Below, piece by piece: positions 1 through 9,040 of a stretch of 64,000 bases of DNA. The DNA comes from Campylobacter concisus (GTDB lineage: Bacteria > Campylobacterota > Campylobacteria > Campylobacterales > Campylobacteraceae): positions 173,281-237,280 of the forward strand of contig NZ_CABPVS010000005.1 of assembly GCF_902460845.1 (NCBI RefSeq). Reading direction: 5' to 3'. How positions within the stretch are numbered: the stretch's first letter is position 1; each line of letters begins with the position of its first letter. The translations under genes were made by a program, and so were the position numbers. Under the pieces are notes generated by a model. That model was not told the DNA's origin. It worked only from the letters and a program-made list of their open reading frames with translations, and did no database searches.

Positions 1-87
1 GTATTTACGAGTGTAAATTTATATAAATAATGCTTAAAATTTGAGCCTAGTATTTGTTTTAAAAGATTTTTAGTAAAAATTTCTGAT

Positions 88-768
88 TTATTTTGCTTTG
101 CCATATCCAGCAAATCTATTTGCTGCCAAGCAACTTGAGTTTGAACACCTTACAAGGTAGCTATTTATCTCTTGATTTCCTTTTAGATGCACATTTTTTT
201 GTTTTAGATTCATATAGCTATGAATTATCTTTCCGCCAGAATTATGTATAAATTTTACTGTCTCATCGCCAAGCACAGCCGTAACTATGCCAACATGAGT
301 AATATTTTTCTTATCTTTATTTTTCTGAACACCCTTGCCAAGAGTATTTGAGAAAAATATAAGATCGCCTATTTTTGGATTTTTATGAGTAATTAAATTT
401 TTACTTTCATAAAAATTATAGATCGCTTTTGACTTTCTGCCGCCATTATCGTAGTAGCGATTTATTGTCTTTTCATCAAAATACATATTTTGATACTTTG
501 CATTTACGATAGAAACAAATCCTGAGCAATCACCACCAGCTCTTGTATTTAGGTATTTTTTAAAAAAAGAACCAAATTTTTTATCTTCTCTATCATTATC
601 TTCATCTATGATTTCACCAATCATTTGCTCACTAAAATCAACACTTGAAGTTACGGTTTGATTTGTTTCATTTTGCGGAGTTGTCGGTTGATTAGAGTTA
701 AAAGAACAACCTGTAAAAAATATAATGCTAAATATAAAAAAGATTTTTTTATTTATTGAATTTGACAT
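88..768 (-). CDS. NlpC/P60-like exported lipoprotein
   Basis: Probable envelope cysteine hydrolase acting on peptidoglycan peptides. The N-terminus is a lipoprotein signal: a hydrophobic stretch ending in the lipobox FTGC. After a low-complexity Asn/Thr/Gln linker, the catalytic-type motifs appear in NlpC/P60 order: DCSGFV with the likely nucleophile Cys, ITHVGIV with the likely catalytic His, and FIHNSGG as a possible third site. The open frame extends to a TTG at 780, but the ATG at 768 (MSNSINKK) gives a normal lipoprotein signal and is preferred. It is divergent from murA. The family assignment rests on these motifs; the substrate is inferred. Confidence 0.75.
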   Translation of the reverse strand: MSNSINKKIFFIFSIIFFTGCSFNSNQPTTPQNETNQTVTSSVDFSEQMIGEIIDEDNDREDKKFGSFFKKYLNTRAGGDCSGFVSIVNAKYQNMYFDEKTINRYYDNGGRKSKAIYNFYESKNLITHKNPKIGDLIFFSNTLGKGVQKNKDKKNITHVGIVTAVLGDETVKFIHNSGGKIIHSYMNLKQKNVHLKGNQEINSYLVRCSNSSCLAANRFAGYGKAK

Positions 769-865
769 ATTTATATCCAAAATTTTAGTGTTTGCAATTT
801 TAACTTTTAAACGTAAATGAACCGGAAATAGTGCTTTGCTTTCTTTATTCTAAGTTAAAAAGCAA

Positions 866-871
866 TATAAT
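866..871 (+). promoter_or_regulatory. Likely -10 box upstream of murA
   Basis: A perfect TATAAT lies 37 nt upstream of the murA ATG. No clear TTGACA precedes it; the upstream DNA is AT-rich, as is usual for the housekeeping sigma factor of Campylobacter. Confidence 0.5.
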
Positions 872-907
872 ATCGACAAAAAACATATTTTCTTAAGGCA
901 AAAAATA

Positions 908-2176
908 ATGATGCACTATTTAAAGATAAAAGGAAATGCCAAACTAAGTGGCGAAGTAAAAATAAGCGGTGCTAAAAATGCTGCTCTACCGATCATCGCC
1001 CTAACCTTACTTGCAAAAAAAAGTGTAAATTTAACAAATATCCCAAATGTCGCTGATATAAAAACGCTTTGCCAACTGCTAACTAATCTAGGAGCAAAGT
1101 GCGAATTTAAAGATAAAAATTCACTAAGCATAGACACAAGCAGTGTAAGCTCGACGACTGCAAATTATGATATCGTTAGAAAGATGCGCGCTTCTATCTT
1201 AACGCTTGGACCGCTTCTTGCACGCTTTGGCCACTGCGAAGTGAGCCTACCTGGAGGATGTGCGATCGGACAAAGACCTATTGATCTGCATCTAAATGCA
1301 CTTGAAAAAATGGGAGCAAATATCGAAATAAAGCAAGGCTACGTCGTAGCAACAGCACCAAATGGCCTAAAAGGCGCAAAGATCGTTTTTGATAAGATCA
1401 CCGTAACTGGCAGCGAAAATATCATCATGGCTGCAGCTCTAGCGCACGGTACGACAGAGCTTTTTAACGTAGCGCTTGAGCCTGAAGTGGTGCAAATTTG
1501 TGAAATTTTGGCTAAGAGTGGCGTTAAAATAGAAGGCATCGGCACAAGTGAACTAAAGATAACCGGAAGCGGTCAAAAATTACTTGAAATTTGCGATATT
1601 GAAGTCATCCCTGATAGGATCGAGGCTGGCACATACCTTTGTGCTGGAGCTATAACAAATAGCAAAATTTCGGTCACAAAGGCAAATGCAGCTCATATGA
1701 CGGCTATTTTAAATAAATTTGAAGAGATGGGCTTTGGTATAGAGATAGATGGCGACAAGATCACGATATTGCCAGCAAAAGAGATAAAACCAGTGGAGAT
1801 AAGGACCACTGAGTATCCGGGCTTTCCAACAGATATGCAAGCTCAATTTATGGCACTTTGCCTTGCAGCAAATGGCGTTAGCACGATAGATGAGAGACTT
1901 TTTGAAAACCGCTTTATGCATGTTAGCGAGCTTGCTAGAATGGGAGCGGATATTAAATTAAATGGACATATCGCAAGTGTTTATGCGCCAGCTAAGCTAA
2001 ATGCAGCCGATGTAATGGCAACAGATCTTCGAGCTAGCTCAGCGCTGATACTAGCTGCTCTTATAGCAAATGGTGAAAGCTTGGTACATAGAATTTATCA
2101 CCTTGATAGAGGATATGAAAATTTAGAAGAGAAATTTCAAGGTCTTGGTGCAAATATTATTAGGCTTGAGGAGTAA
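908..2176 (+). CDS. murA: UDP-N-acetylglucosamine 1-carboxyvinyltransferase MurA
   Basis: First committed cytoplasmic step of peptidoglycan synthesis: transfer of enolpyruvate from PEP to UDP-GlcNAc. At 422 residues it is full length. The substrate-binding start SGAKNAALP (about residues 20-28) and the loop [10 protein letters not shown] with catalytic Cys118, the residue alkylated by fosfomycin in this family, are both present. An adjacent second ATG at 911 could also be the start. The gene is followed after 2 nt by moeA, whose GAGGAG ribosome site lies in the murA tail, so the two are probably cotranscribed. Confidence 0.97.
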   Translation: MMHYLKIKGNAKLSGEVKISGAKNAALPIIALTLLAKKSVNLTNIPNVADIKTLCQLLTNLGAKCEFKDKNSLSIDTSSVSSTTANYDIVRKMRASILTLGPLLARFGHCEVSLPGGCAIGQRPIDLHLNALEKMGANIEIKQGYVVATAPNGLKGAKIVFDKITVTGSENIIMAAALAHGTTELFNVALEPEVVQICEILAKSGVKIEGIGTSELKITGSGQKLLEICDIEVIPDRIEAGTYLCAGAITNSKISVTKANAAHMTAILNKFEEMGFGIEIDGDKITILPAKEIKPVEIRTTEYPGFPTDMQAQFMALCLAANGVSTIDERLFENRFMHVSELARMGADIKLNGHIASVYAPAKLNAADVMATDLRASSALILAALIANGESLVHRIYHLDRGYENLEEKFQGLGANIIRLEE

Positions 2177-2178
2177 AA

Positions 2179-3339
2179 ATGCTGCTAAATGACACATTAG
2201 ATGCACTTAAATCTAAATTTAAACTAAAAACAGATAGTGAAATTTTACCTATCAGTATGGCTCTTGGTAAAACATTGGCAAATGATGTAGTGGCGGTAAA
2301 AGACCTACCATGTTTTGATAACTCTGCGCTTGATGGCTTTGCTGTAAAATTTGAAGATAAAGATAAGCCATATAAAATAGTTGCAAGTGCTTTTGCAGGT
2401 GATAAAGAGCAGCTAAGCATTGGCAAAAATGAGTGCGTTAAGATAATGACTGGTGCGAAGATGCCAAAGGGTGCTGACACAATCATAAAGATTGAAGATT
2501 GTGTTGTTGATGGAAATTTTATAAAAGCACCAATTAATCTTAAAAAAGGTGATGGATATCGCATTAAAGGCGAAGAGGTAAAGATTGGTGAAATTTTGCT
2601 AAAAAGTGGCGAGGTTTTAAACACTAGAGGTATAATGATGTTAGCAGCACAGGGCATAAGTTTTATAAATGTTAAAAAACAGCCTAGTGTTGGAATTTAT
2701 TCAAGTGGAAATGAGATCATAGAGCCTTGGCAAAGAGCAAGCGAGGATGAAATTTACAATGCAAATGCCTTTGGCATCGCTGCACTTTTAAGCTCTATTG
2801 GACAAGATAGCTCATATCTTGGCATCATAAAAGATGAGCTAAGTGCTGTCAAACAGGCATTTTTAAACGCTGCAAACTACGACATAGTTATCTGCTCTGG
2901 TGGAGCAAGTGCTGGTGAGGCTGACTTTATGAAAATGGCTCTAAGCGAGCTTGGATACAATGAAATTTTTTCACATATTGATATAAGACCTGGCAAACCT
3001 TGCAAGGCTTATGAAAAAGATGGCAAACTTATTTTTGTCCTTCCTGGAAATCCAATGGCAGCTTATGTTTGCATGATGATGCTTGTTTTGCCTCTTTTAA
3101 AAGAGGATTGTTTTGTGATACAAAAAGCTACAAATGCACAAAATTTAAAGGTAAAATCAGGCAGGATCAATGCCATTTTTGGAAATATTGAAAATGATAA
3201 ATTTATAGCAACAAATGGTGGAAAATACGGCTCTGGCATGATAGATCATATTTTAAAAAGTACTTTTATGTTTTTAACTAGCCAAGATCAAAGCGAAATT
3301 TTGCAAAATAGTGAAATTTCTCTTATAAAACTTCCATAA
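2179..3339 (+). CDS. moeA: Molybdopterin molybdenumtransferase MoeA
   Basis: Inserts molybdenum into adenylated molybdopterin, the last common step of molybdenum cofactor synthesis in the cytoplasm. The 386-residue length is typical. MoeA signatures are visible: DNSALDGFA near residue 50, a TGAKMPKGADT segment, and the MPT-binding core ICSGGASAGEADF followed by RPGKP and LPGNPMAAY. The start follows GAGGAG with good spacing. A mogA gene for the preceding adenylylation step lies at about 14.4-14.9 kb in this window. Confidence 0.96.
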   Translation: MLLNDTLDALKSKFKLKTDSEILPISMALGKTLANDVVAVKDLPCFDNSALDGFAVKFEDKDKPYKIVASAFAGDKEQLSIGKNECVKIMTGAKMPKGADTIIKIEDCVVDGNFIKAPINLKKGDGYRIKGEEVKIGEILLKSGEVLNTRGIMMLAAQGISFINVKKQPSVGIYSSGNEIIEPWQRASEDEIYNANAFGIAALLSSIGQDSSYLGIIKDELSAVKQAFLNAANYDIVICSGGASAGEADFMKMALSELGYNEIFSHIDIRPGKPCKAYEKDGKLIFVLPGNPMAAYVCMMMLVLPLLKEDCFVIQKATNAQNLKVKSGRINAIFGNIENDKFIATNGGKYGSGMIDHILKSTFMFLTSQDQSEILQNSEISLIKLP

Positions 3340-3343
3340 AATC

Positions 3344-3372
3344 TTGACAAATGAAAAACAATCTGATAGAAT
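3344..3372 (+). promoter_or_regulatory. Promoter of tRNA-Gly
   Basis: A near-consensus promoter: TTGACA at 3344-3349, a 17 nt spacer, and TAGAAT at 3367-3372 preceded by an extended TGA. The predicted transcript start near 3379 is about 12 nt upstream of the mature tRNA 5' end. The moeA stop codon is just upstream. Confidence 0.8.
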
Positions 3373-3390
3373 GCGGACTTCATTTTAACT

Positions 3391-3465
3391 GCGGGAATAG
3401 CTCAGGGGTAGAGCACAACCTTGCCAAGGTTGGGGTCGCGAGTTCGAATCTCGTTTCCCGCTCCA
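3391..3465 (+). tRNA. tRNA-Gly (GCC)
   Basis: Complete cloverleaf. Acceptor strand GCGGGAA pairs with TTCCCGC, the D arm carries AGCTCAGGGGTAGAGC, the anticodon stem CAACC/GGTTG encloses loop TTGCCAA with anticodon GCC, and the T arm contains GTTCGAATC. The discriminator base is T and CCA is encoded (3463-3465). The flgA reading frame runs open through the whole tRNA and its usable part begins at the CCA. Confidence 0.97.
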
Positions 3466-4337
3466 TCTTTTTTATACTCTTTTTTTTATTTTCCACAAAA
3501 CTTTTTGCAAATGAAGTCAACATCTATCCAATGTATTGCGTTGTAAATGATCAAATTTCACTTAGTATTTTTGGCTTTGAAGGCGAAGACAATGAAATTT
3601 TAAACCTAGAGGGCAAAAAAGCAGCCAAGATAGACAGCAAAAAACTCTATGAAATTCTAACAGCAAATTTTAAAACATATAAAGATAAAAACGGTGGAAG
3701 CGTTGCTTTTGTAAAAAACTGCTCTATTATGGATGAGATTCAAATGCAATTTTTAAGATCAATTAGCGATGAATATCCCGGTATCAGCATAAGTGATCTT
3801 AGCATCAGTCCACAAAATAAACTTCCAGCAAATTTTAAAGAACTTGTCCTAAAAAATATCTTTTTAGGTGATCAAAATAGTCAAAAAGGTACATTTAGAG
3901 CATCATTTGAGGATGTTGACCTGAGCCTAAAAAGTATCTATTTTAAATTTAGCTTTAACGCTAAGATGCCAGCCTTCATAGCGATAAATTCAATGAATAC
4001 GAACCATATTTTAAGCCTGCTTGACTATCAGCCAACGATGATTGAGTTTGGCAAATGGCCAAAAGATGCACTTTCTAGCTCAAATAGCTTAGCTCTTATA
4101 ACAAAAGTGCAGATAAAAAGCGGTGAAATTTTAACCAAGCGTCAGTTTAATGCCATAAGCTTAGTCAAAAAAGGTCAAATGCTAAATGCAGTTTTAAGCG
4201 AGGATGGCGTTAAGATAATAGCTGAAGTAAAGGCACTTGAGGATGGAAATTTAGGTGATATGATAAAGATAAGAACAAAAGATAATAAAATTTTACAGGC
4301 CACAGTTTCAGGTAAAGACGAGGCAGTGATAAGATGA
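3465..4337 (+). CDS. flgA: Flagellar P-ring assembly chaperone FlgA (start unclear)
   Basis: Periplasmic chaperone for the flagellar P-ring protein FlgI. The C-terminal third, with a segment rich in KSGEILTKRQF followed by VKKGQMLNAV and LGDMIKIR, is the SAF/FlgA domain. A hydrophobic signal-like stretch ending KLFANEV precedes the mature part. The start is a problem: the frame is open from an ATG at 3351, but that lies between the -35 and -10 boxes of the tRNA promoter and would translate the tRNA. No ATG, GTG or TTG occurs in frame between the tRNA and the signal peptide; the next ATG (3531) would remove the signal. The ATC at 3465 is given here as a placeholder. The stop overlaps ubiX by ATGA. 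Confidence 0.8.
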   Translation: MFFILFFLFSTKLFANEVNIYPMYCVVNDQISLSIFGFEGEDNEILNLEGKKAAKIDSKKLYEILTANFKTYKDKNGGSVAFVKNCSIMDEIQMQFLRSISDEYPGISISDLSISPQNKLPANFKELVLKNIFLGDQNSQKGTFRASFEDVDLSLKSIYFKFSFNAKMPAFIAINSMNTNHILSLLDYQPTMIEFGKWPKDALSSSNSLALITKVQIKSGEILTKRQFNAISLVKKGQMLNAVLSEDGVKIIAEVKALEDGNLGDMIKIRTKDNKILQATVSGKDEAVIR

Positions 4338-4885
4338 AAAAGATAATATTTGCAGCCACTGGAGCAAGCGGGGCTAGACTCTTTTTAAAGCTTGTCAAGG
4401 CTGCCAAAGATAGTTGCGAGGCGCATGTCATAGTTAGTAAAAATGCCATGAAAGTCTTGGAGGCTGAGGAAAATTTGAGGCTAAATTTAGATGATCTTGG
4501 CGTGAAAATTTATGACGATCAAGACCTTAGCGCAGGCCCAGCTTCTGGCTCGTTTGGTGCTAATGCTATGATCATAGCACCCTGCTCTACTAATACTTTG
4601 GCAAAGATTGCAAACGGCATAAGTGACACGCTCATCACAAGGGCCGCAAGTGTCGCGCTAAAAGAGAGACAAGGGCTAGTTTTAGGCGTTAGAGAGATGC
4701 CATTTTCGGCAATCACCCTTTCTCAGATGCAGCTTCTCTCGTCTCTTGGAGTTACCATCGCACCGCCAGTTTTGGGCTACTACGCAGGTATAAAAAGCCT
4801 TCTTGATATGGAGAATTTCATCATCGGCAAGTGGCTTGATGCCTTGAAAATCGAAAATAATCTTTATAAAAGGTGGCAAATTTGA
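4334..4885 (+). CDS. ubiX: Flavin prenyltransferase UbiX
   Basis: Prenylates reduced FMN to make the cofactor of UbiD-type decarboxylases. The family start TGASGA (residues 9-14) for flavin/phosphate binding is present, as are MIIAPCSTNTLAKIA in the middle and VREMPFS further on. At 183 residues it is a typical length. Its ATG overlaps the flgA stop by 4 nt, and its own TGA overlaps the TTG of coaD, so translation is probably coupled along flgA-ubiX-coaD. No ubiD partner is in this window. Confidence 0.94.
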   Translation: MKKIIFAATGASGARLFLKLVKAAKDSCEAHVIVSKNAMKVLEAEENLRLNLDDLGVKIYDDQDLSAGPASGSFGANAMIIAPCSTNTLAKIANGISDTLITRAASVALKERQGLVLGVREMPFSAITLSQMQLLSSLGVTIAPPVLGYYAGIKSLLDMENFIIGKWLDALKIENNLYKRWQI

Positions 4886-5352
4886 AAAAATCTTGCATCT
4901 ATCCAGGTACATTTGATCCCATTACAAACGGCCATTTGGACGTTATCGTAAGAGCTACAAAAATTTTTGACAAAGTGATAGTCGCAGTCGCAAAAAGCGA
5001 TAGCAAACAACCGATGTTTGCACATGAAAAGCGTATAGAAATGGCAAAGGAGGCAGTTTGCGAGCTAAAAAACGTAAGCGTTCTTGGCTTTGATAACTTA
5101 CTTGTTGATTTTGCAAAATCGCACGGCATAAACACCGTCATTAGGGGCCTTCGCGCGGTTAGTGACTTTGAATACGAGTTACAAATCGGCTACGCAAACG
5201 CTGCACTTTGGGACGAATTTGAGACGGTCTATCTTATGCCAAGCTTGAATAACGCCTTCATCTCAAGCTCGATCGTCCGCTCAGTCTTACGCCACGATGG
5301 CGACGTGAGCAACCTAGTGCCGGCAAAAATTCTAAAAAATTTAAAGGCGTAA
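4882..5352 (+). CDS. coaD: Phosphopantetheine adenylyltransferase CoaD
   Basis: Adenylates 4'-phosphopantetheine in coenzyme A synthesis. The nucleotidyltransferase motif TFDPITNGH and the C-terminal SSSIVR signature are clear. The frame is open from a GTG at 4873, but the TTG at 4882 gives the usual MKKSCIYPGTF start, has AAGG 9 nt upstream and overlaps the ubiX stop (TTGA); I chose it, giving 156 residues. The stop is 1 nt before the tmk start. Confidence 0.95.
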   Translation: MKKSCIYPGTFDPITNGHLDVIVRATKIFDKVIVAVAKSDSKQPMFAHEKRIEMAKEAVCELKNVSVLGFDNLLVDFAKSHGINTVIRGLRAVSDFEYELQIGYANAALWDEFETVYLMPSLNNAFISSSIVRSVLRHDGDVSNLVPAKILKNLKA

Positions 5353-5353
5353 A

Positions 5354-5941
5354 ATGTATGTTTTGTTTGAAGGCATTGACGGCGTTGGTAAGAGCACACA
5401 AATAGAAATTTTAGCCTCTAAATTTAGTGATGCCATCGTCACAAAAGAGCCAGGCGGCACGCAGCTTGGTAAAAATTTGCGAGAAATTTTACTAAACTCA
5501 AGTATAAAAATAGGCAAAAGGGCTGAAATTTTACTCTTTTTAGCTGACAGGGCTGAGCATTTTGAAAAGCTAGTCGCTCCAAATTTAAGTAGGCTCATTT
5601 TAAGTGATAGAGGCTTTATCTCTGGCATCGCCTACGCTTTGGCAAATGATGAAAGCTTAGATGAAAACGTGCTTTTAGAGCTTAATAAATTTGCGCTAAA
5701 TGATAAATTTGCAGACAAGATAGTCTTTTTTGAAGCAAGCCATGAGCTAATAAGCTTGCGTCTAAAAGTAAGAGGCACAAGCGATAAGATCGAGGCTCGT
5801 GGGCTAGAGTATCTTTTGAAAGTGCAAAGTTTGATGAAGCAAATTCTTATCAAAAATGGCTTTGAAACGCTTTTTATAGACGCATCTAAAAGCATAGAGC
5901 TAATTTCAAAAGAGATAGAAAATTTTATAAATTTTAAGTAA
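5354..5941 (+). CDS. tmk: Thymidylate kinase
   Basis: Phosphorylates dTMP to dTDP. The P-loop GIDGVGKST is at residues 8-16, and the DRGFISGIAYA segment matches the dTMP-binding DR region of the family. Its 195 residues are slightly shorter than the E. coli enzyme. It starts 1 nt after coaD ends, with AAAGG upstream, and belongs to the same operon. Confidence 0.95.
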   Translation: MYVLFEGIDGVGKSTQIEILASKFSDAIVTKEPGGTQLGKNLREILLNSSIKIGKRAEILLFLADRAEHFEKLVAPNLSRLILSDRGFISGIAYALANDESLDENVLLELNKFALNDKFADKIVFFEASHELISLRLKVRGTSDKIEARGLEYLLKVQSLMKQILIKNGFETLFIDASKSIELISKEIENFINFK

Positions 5942-5970
5942 AATCACAAAAAAATAAAAAGGATAATGCG

Positions 5971-7197
5971 ATGATAACGGCACTTCGTGGCATGAAAGAT
6001 ATGCTTCCAGCTCGTGCAAAACTTTACGCACGGATAATCAAAACCTGCGAGGAAGTCGCAAAAAACTACGGATATGAGCAAATTTTAACCCCACACCTCG
6101 AGGAGACGGCGCTTTTTAAAAGAAGTGTCGGCGAGAGTAGCGACATCGTGGGCAAAGAGATGTATCAGTTTGAAGACAAAGGCGGCAACGACGTTTGCTT
6201 GCGTCCTGAGGGCACAGCTGGCGTGGTTAGAGCCTTTATCGAGGCAAAACTTGACAGGGCAAACGTGACAAAACGCTGCTTTTATCACGGCTCGATGTTT
6301 CGCTACGAGCGCCCACAAAAAGGCCGCTTAAGAGAGTTTCACCAGTTTGGCTGTGAGTGCTTTGGCGAGGGCAGTGTTTACGAGGATGCGAGTATTATCT
6401 TGATGGTGAGCGAAATTTTTAACAGACTAAATATCAAAACAACCCTAAAAATAAACTCGCTTGGCGACGAGAGCTCGATGAAGTCTTACAAAGAAAAGCT
6501 CGTTAAATTTTTAGATGAAAATGACGATAAAATTTGCGAAGACTGCAAAAGACGAAAGCTTTTAAATCCTATCCGCGTGCTTGACTGCAAGGTAGAGAGC
6601 TGCCAAGAAATTTATAAAAACGCCCCAGTTATCACTGATAGCTTAAGCGATGAGGCGCAGGCTGACTTTGCAAAACTGCAAGAAATTTTAACGGCAAATG
6701 GCGTTAAATTTGAGATAGACACTAAGCTCGTTCGAGGGCTAGACTACTACTGCAAGACGGCGTTTGAGTTTATCAGCAATGAGATCGGCTCACAAAGCGC
6801 GGTCGCAGGTGGTGGCAGATACGACAGGCTCGTTGAATATCTTGGCGGTAGAGCCAGCTACGGCGTTGGATTTGCGATGGGCGTTGAGAGGATAATGGAA
6901 ATTTTAGGTGAAGCTGAGGATGAGCGAGCTGGAATTTATCTTTGTGCGCTTGATGCGACGAATTTAGACTTTGTCTATGCGCTTGGCTCAAAGCTTCGCA
7001 AAAAATATCAGGTTGAAATTTCATATGAAGCTAAAAAACTTCAAAAACATCTGCAAAATGCCGACTCTAAAAAGGCAAAAATTTTCCTTTGTGTGGGTGA
7101 AAATGAAATGAAAGAGAATAAAATTTGGTATAAAAATTTAGAAACCAAAGATGAAAAAACGATAAATTTAGATGAGCTTGAAAAGGAGCTGGGATGA
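5971..7197 (+). CDS. hisS: Histidyl-tRNA synthetase
   Basis: Class II aminoacyl-tRNA synthetase charging tRNA-His. The start MITALRGMKDMLP resembles the usual RG.D opening. Motif 2 is FRYERPQKGRLREFHQ, the histidine-binding loop GLDYYCKTAFE is present, and motif 3 is GVGFAMGVERIME. The last 80 or so residues form the anticodon-binding domain. The ribosome site AAGGA sits upstream; the TGA overlaps the speA ATG by 4 nt. Confidence 0.97.
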   Translation: MITALRGMKDMLPARAKLYARIIKTCEEVAKNYGYEQILTPHLEETALFKRSVGESSDIVGKEMYQFEDKGGNDVCLRPEGTAGVVRAFIEAKLDRANVTKRCFYHGSMFRYERPQKGRLREFHQFGCECFGEGSVYEDASIILMVSEIFNRLNIKTTLKINSLGDESSMKSYKEKLVKFLDENDDKICEDCKRRKLLNPIRVLDCKVESCQEIYKNAPVITDSLSDEAQADFAKLQEILTANGVKFEIDTKLVRGLDYYCKTAFEFISNEIGSQSAVAGGGRYDRLVEYLGGRASYGVGFAMGVERIMEILGEAEDERAGIYLCALDATNLDFVYALGSKLRKKYQVEISYEAKKLQKHLQNADSKKAKIFLCVGENEMKENKIWYKNLETKDEKTINLDELEKELG

Positions 7198-9029
7198 ATG
7201 ATTTTGGACTTAGCATTTGGGGCAATTCAAATTTTGTTATAGAAGATGGCAAAGTCTGTATAAATGCAGCCAGCAAACCAGCGATCATAGACATCGTAAA
7301 AGAGATAAGAGACGACGGATATAGAGGGCCACTACTGCTTCGCTTTCCGCACCTTATCCAAAAACAGATCGAGCAGATCCACGCAAGCTTTGCAAAAGCA
7401 AAGAAAGAATTTGCCTACAAAGGCAGCTTTAATGCCGTTTTCCCACTTAAAGTAAATCAATATCCTGGCTTTGTAAAAAATTTAGTACGCCTTGGCAAGC
7501 CCTACAACTACGGCCTTGAAGCTGGCAGTAAGGCTGAGCTACTTTTAACAATGGCTTACAATAACGAAAAAGCTCCCATAACCGTAAATGGTTTTAAAGA
7601 TAAAGAGATGATAAATATAGGCTTCATTGCCGCTGAAATGGGACACAACATTACGCTAACGATCGAGGGCTTAAACGAGCTTGAAGCGATAATCGCCATC
7701 GCAAAAGAGCGCTTCAAACCAAAACCAAAGATCGGACTTAGAGTAAGACTACACTCTACAGGATCGGGTCTTTGGGCAAAAAGTGGCGGCATACACTCTA
7801 AATTTGGCCTAACATCAACAGAGCTAATAGAAGCTGTAAAGATGCTAAAAAAAGCAAATTTACTTGAAAATTTCACAATGATACACTTTCACATCGGCTC
7901 TCAAATAAGCGAGATCCATCCGCTCAAAAAAGCACTCATCGAGGCTGGCAACATCTACGCTGAGCTTAGAAAAATGGGTGCCTCAAATTTAAAAGCTATA
8001 AATTTAGGCGGAGGTCTAGCGATCGAGTACTCGCAGTTTAAAGAAGAAAGCAGCAGAAACTATACTCTAAACGAATATGCAAACGACGTTGTTTATATGC
8101 TTAAAACTATAAGCGAGCAAAAAAAGGAGATCGAGCCAGATATTTTCATAGAGTCAGGTCGCTACATCGCCGCTTCTCACGCACTTTTAGTCGCCCCTGT
8201 GCTTGAGCTATTTTCTCAAGAATACACCGAAGAGAAGCTAAATTTAAAGAAAAATAATCCAAATTTGATAACCGAGCTAGTCGATCTTTATAAATCAATC
8301 AAGCCTTCAAACGCCCTAGAATACCTACACGACGCCATTCACCACACCGAGAGCATCCTCACACTTTTTGACCTAGGCTATGTCGATCTGCAAGATAGAT
8401 CAAACGCAGAGGTGCTTTTAAGGCTCATTAGCAAAAAGGCTGTCGTGATGCTTGGCAACAAGAGCAACTCAAGCGATCTAACTAAAATTCAAAAAGAGGT
8501 CCAAGAGAGATACCTGCTAAATTTCTCAATCTTTCAAAGCTTGCCTGACTTTTGGGGGCTAAAGCAAAATTTCCCTATCATGCCACTTGATAGGCTTGAT
8601 GAGCGCCCTACTTTGCCAGCTTCTATCTGGGACATCACCTGCGATAGCGACGGCGAGATCAGCTATGATGACGAGAAAAACCCACTGCTTTTGCACGACG
8701 TGGATGTAGAGAAGGAGGATTATTTCTTGGGATTTTTCCTGGTTGGCGCATATCAAGAGGTGATCGGTATGAAACACAACCTCTTTACCCACCCGACAGA
8801 GGCCACGATAGAGCTTTCAAGTGATGGATACAAGATCACAAATTTACTAGAGAGCCAGTCGATCCTTGATATTATGGAGGATATGGACTATGATATTTAT
8901 GAGATCCAAGACACTCTAAACGAGCGCTTAGAAAAATCAGCTTTGATAAATGAGACGCAAAAGAAACAAATTTTGGGCGAACTTTATCTATTTTTAAATG
9001 ATAATAGCTACTTAAAGACAATCAACTAA
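7194..9029 (+). CDS. speA: Biosynthetic arginine decarboxylase SpeA
   Basis: PLP enzyme making agmatine from arginine, the first step of the agmatine route to putrescine and then spermidine. At 611 residues it has the size of the large biosynthetic fold III decarboxylase. The PLP-lysine region FPLKVNQYPG, the barrel motif HFHIGSQ and the Gly-rich LGGGLAIEY are visible, and a Cys-containing active-site segment WDITCDSDGE lies late in the protein. Start/stop overlap with hisS suggests coupling. Confidence 0.95.
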   Translation: MNDFGLSIWGNSNFVIEDGKVCINAASKPAIIDIVKEIRDDGYRGPLLLRFPHLIQKQIEQIHASFAKAKKEFAYKGSFNAVFPLKVNQYPGFVKNLVRLGKPYNYGLEAGSKAELLLTMAYNNEKAPITVNGFKDKEMINIGFIAAEMGHNITLTIEGLNELEAIIAIAKERFKPKPKIGLRVRLHSTGSGLWAKSGGIHSKFGLTSTELIEAVKMLKKANLLENFTMIHFHIGSQISEIHPLKKALIEAGNIYAELRKMGASNLKAINLGGGLAIEYSQFKEESSRNYTLNEYANDVVYMLKTISEQKKEIEPDIFIESGRYIAASHALLVAPVLELFSQEYTEEKLNLKKNNPNLITELVDLYKSIKPSNALEYLHDAIHHTESILTLFDLGYVDLQDRSNAEVLLRLISKKAVVMLGNKSNSSDLTKIQKEVQERYLLNFSIFQSLPDFWGLKQNFPIMPLDRLDERPTLPASIWDITCDSDGEISYDDEKNPLLLHDVDVEKEDYFLGFFLVGAYQEVIGMKHNLFTHPTEATIELSSDGYKITNLLESQSILDIMEDMDYDIYEIQDTLNERLEKSALINETQKKQILGELYLFLNDNSYLKTIN

Positions 9030-9040
9030 AAAGGAAAATA

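Noticed and set aside
2160-2657. 165-codon open frame antisense to moeA
   Set aside because: Shadow of moeA; no independent signal and no family likeness.
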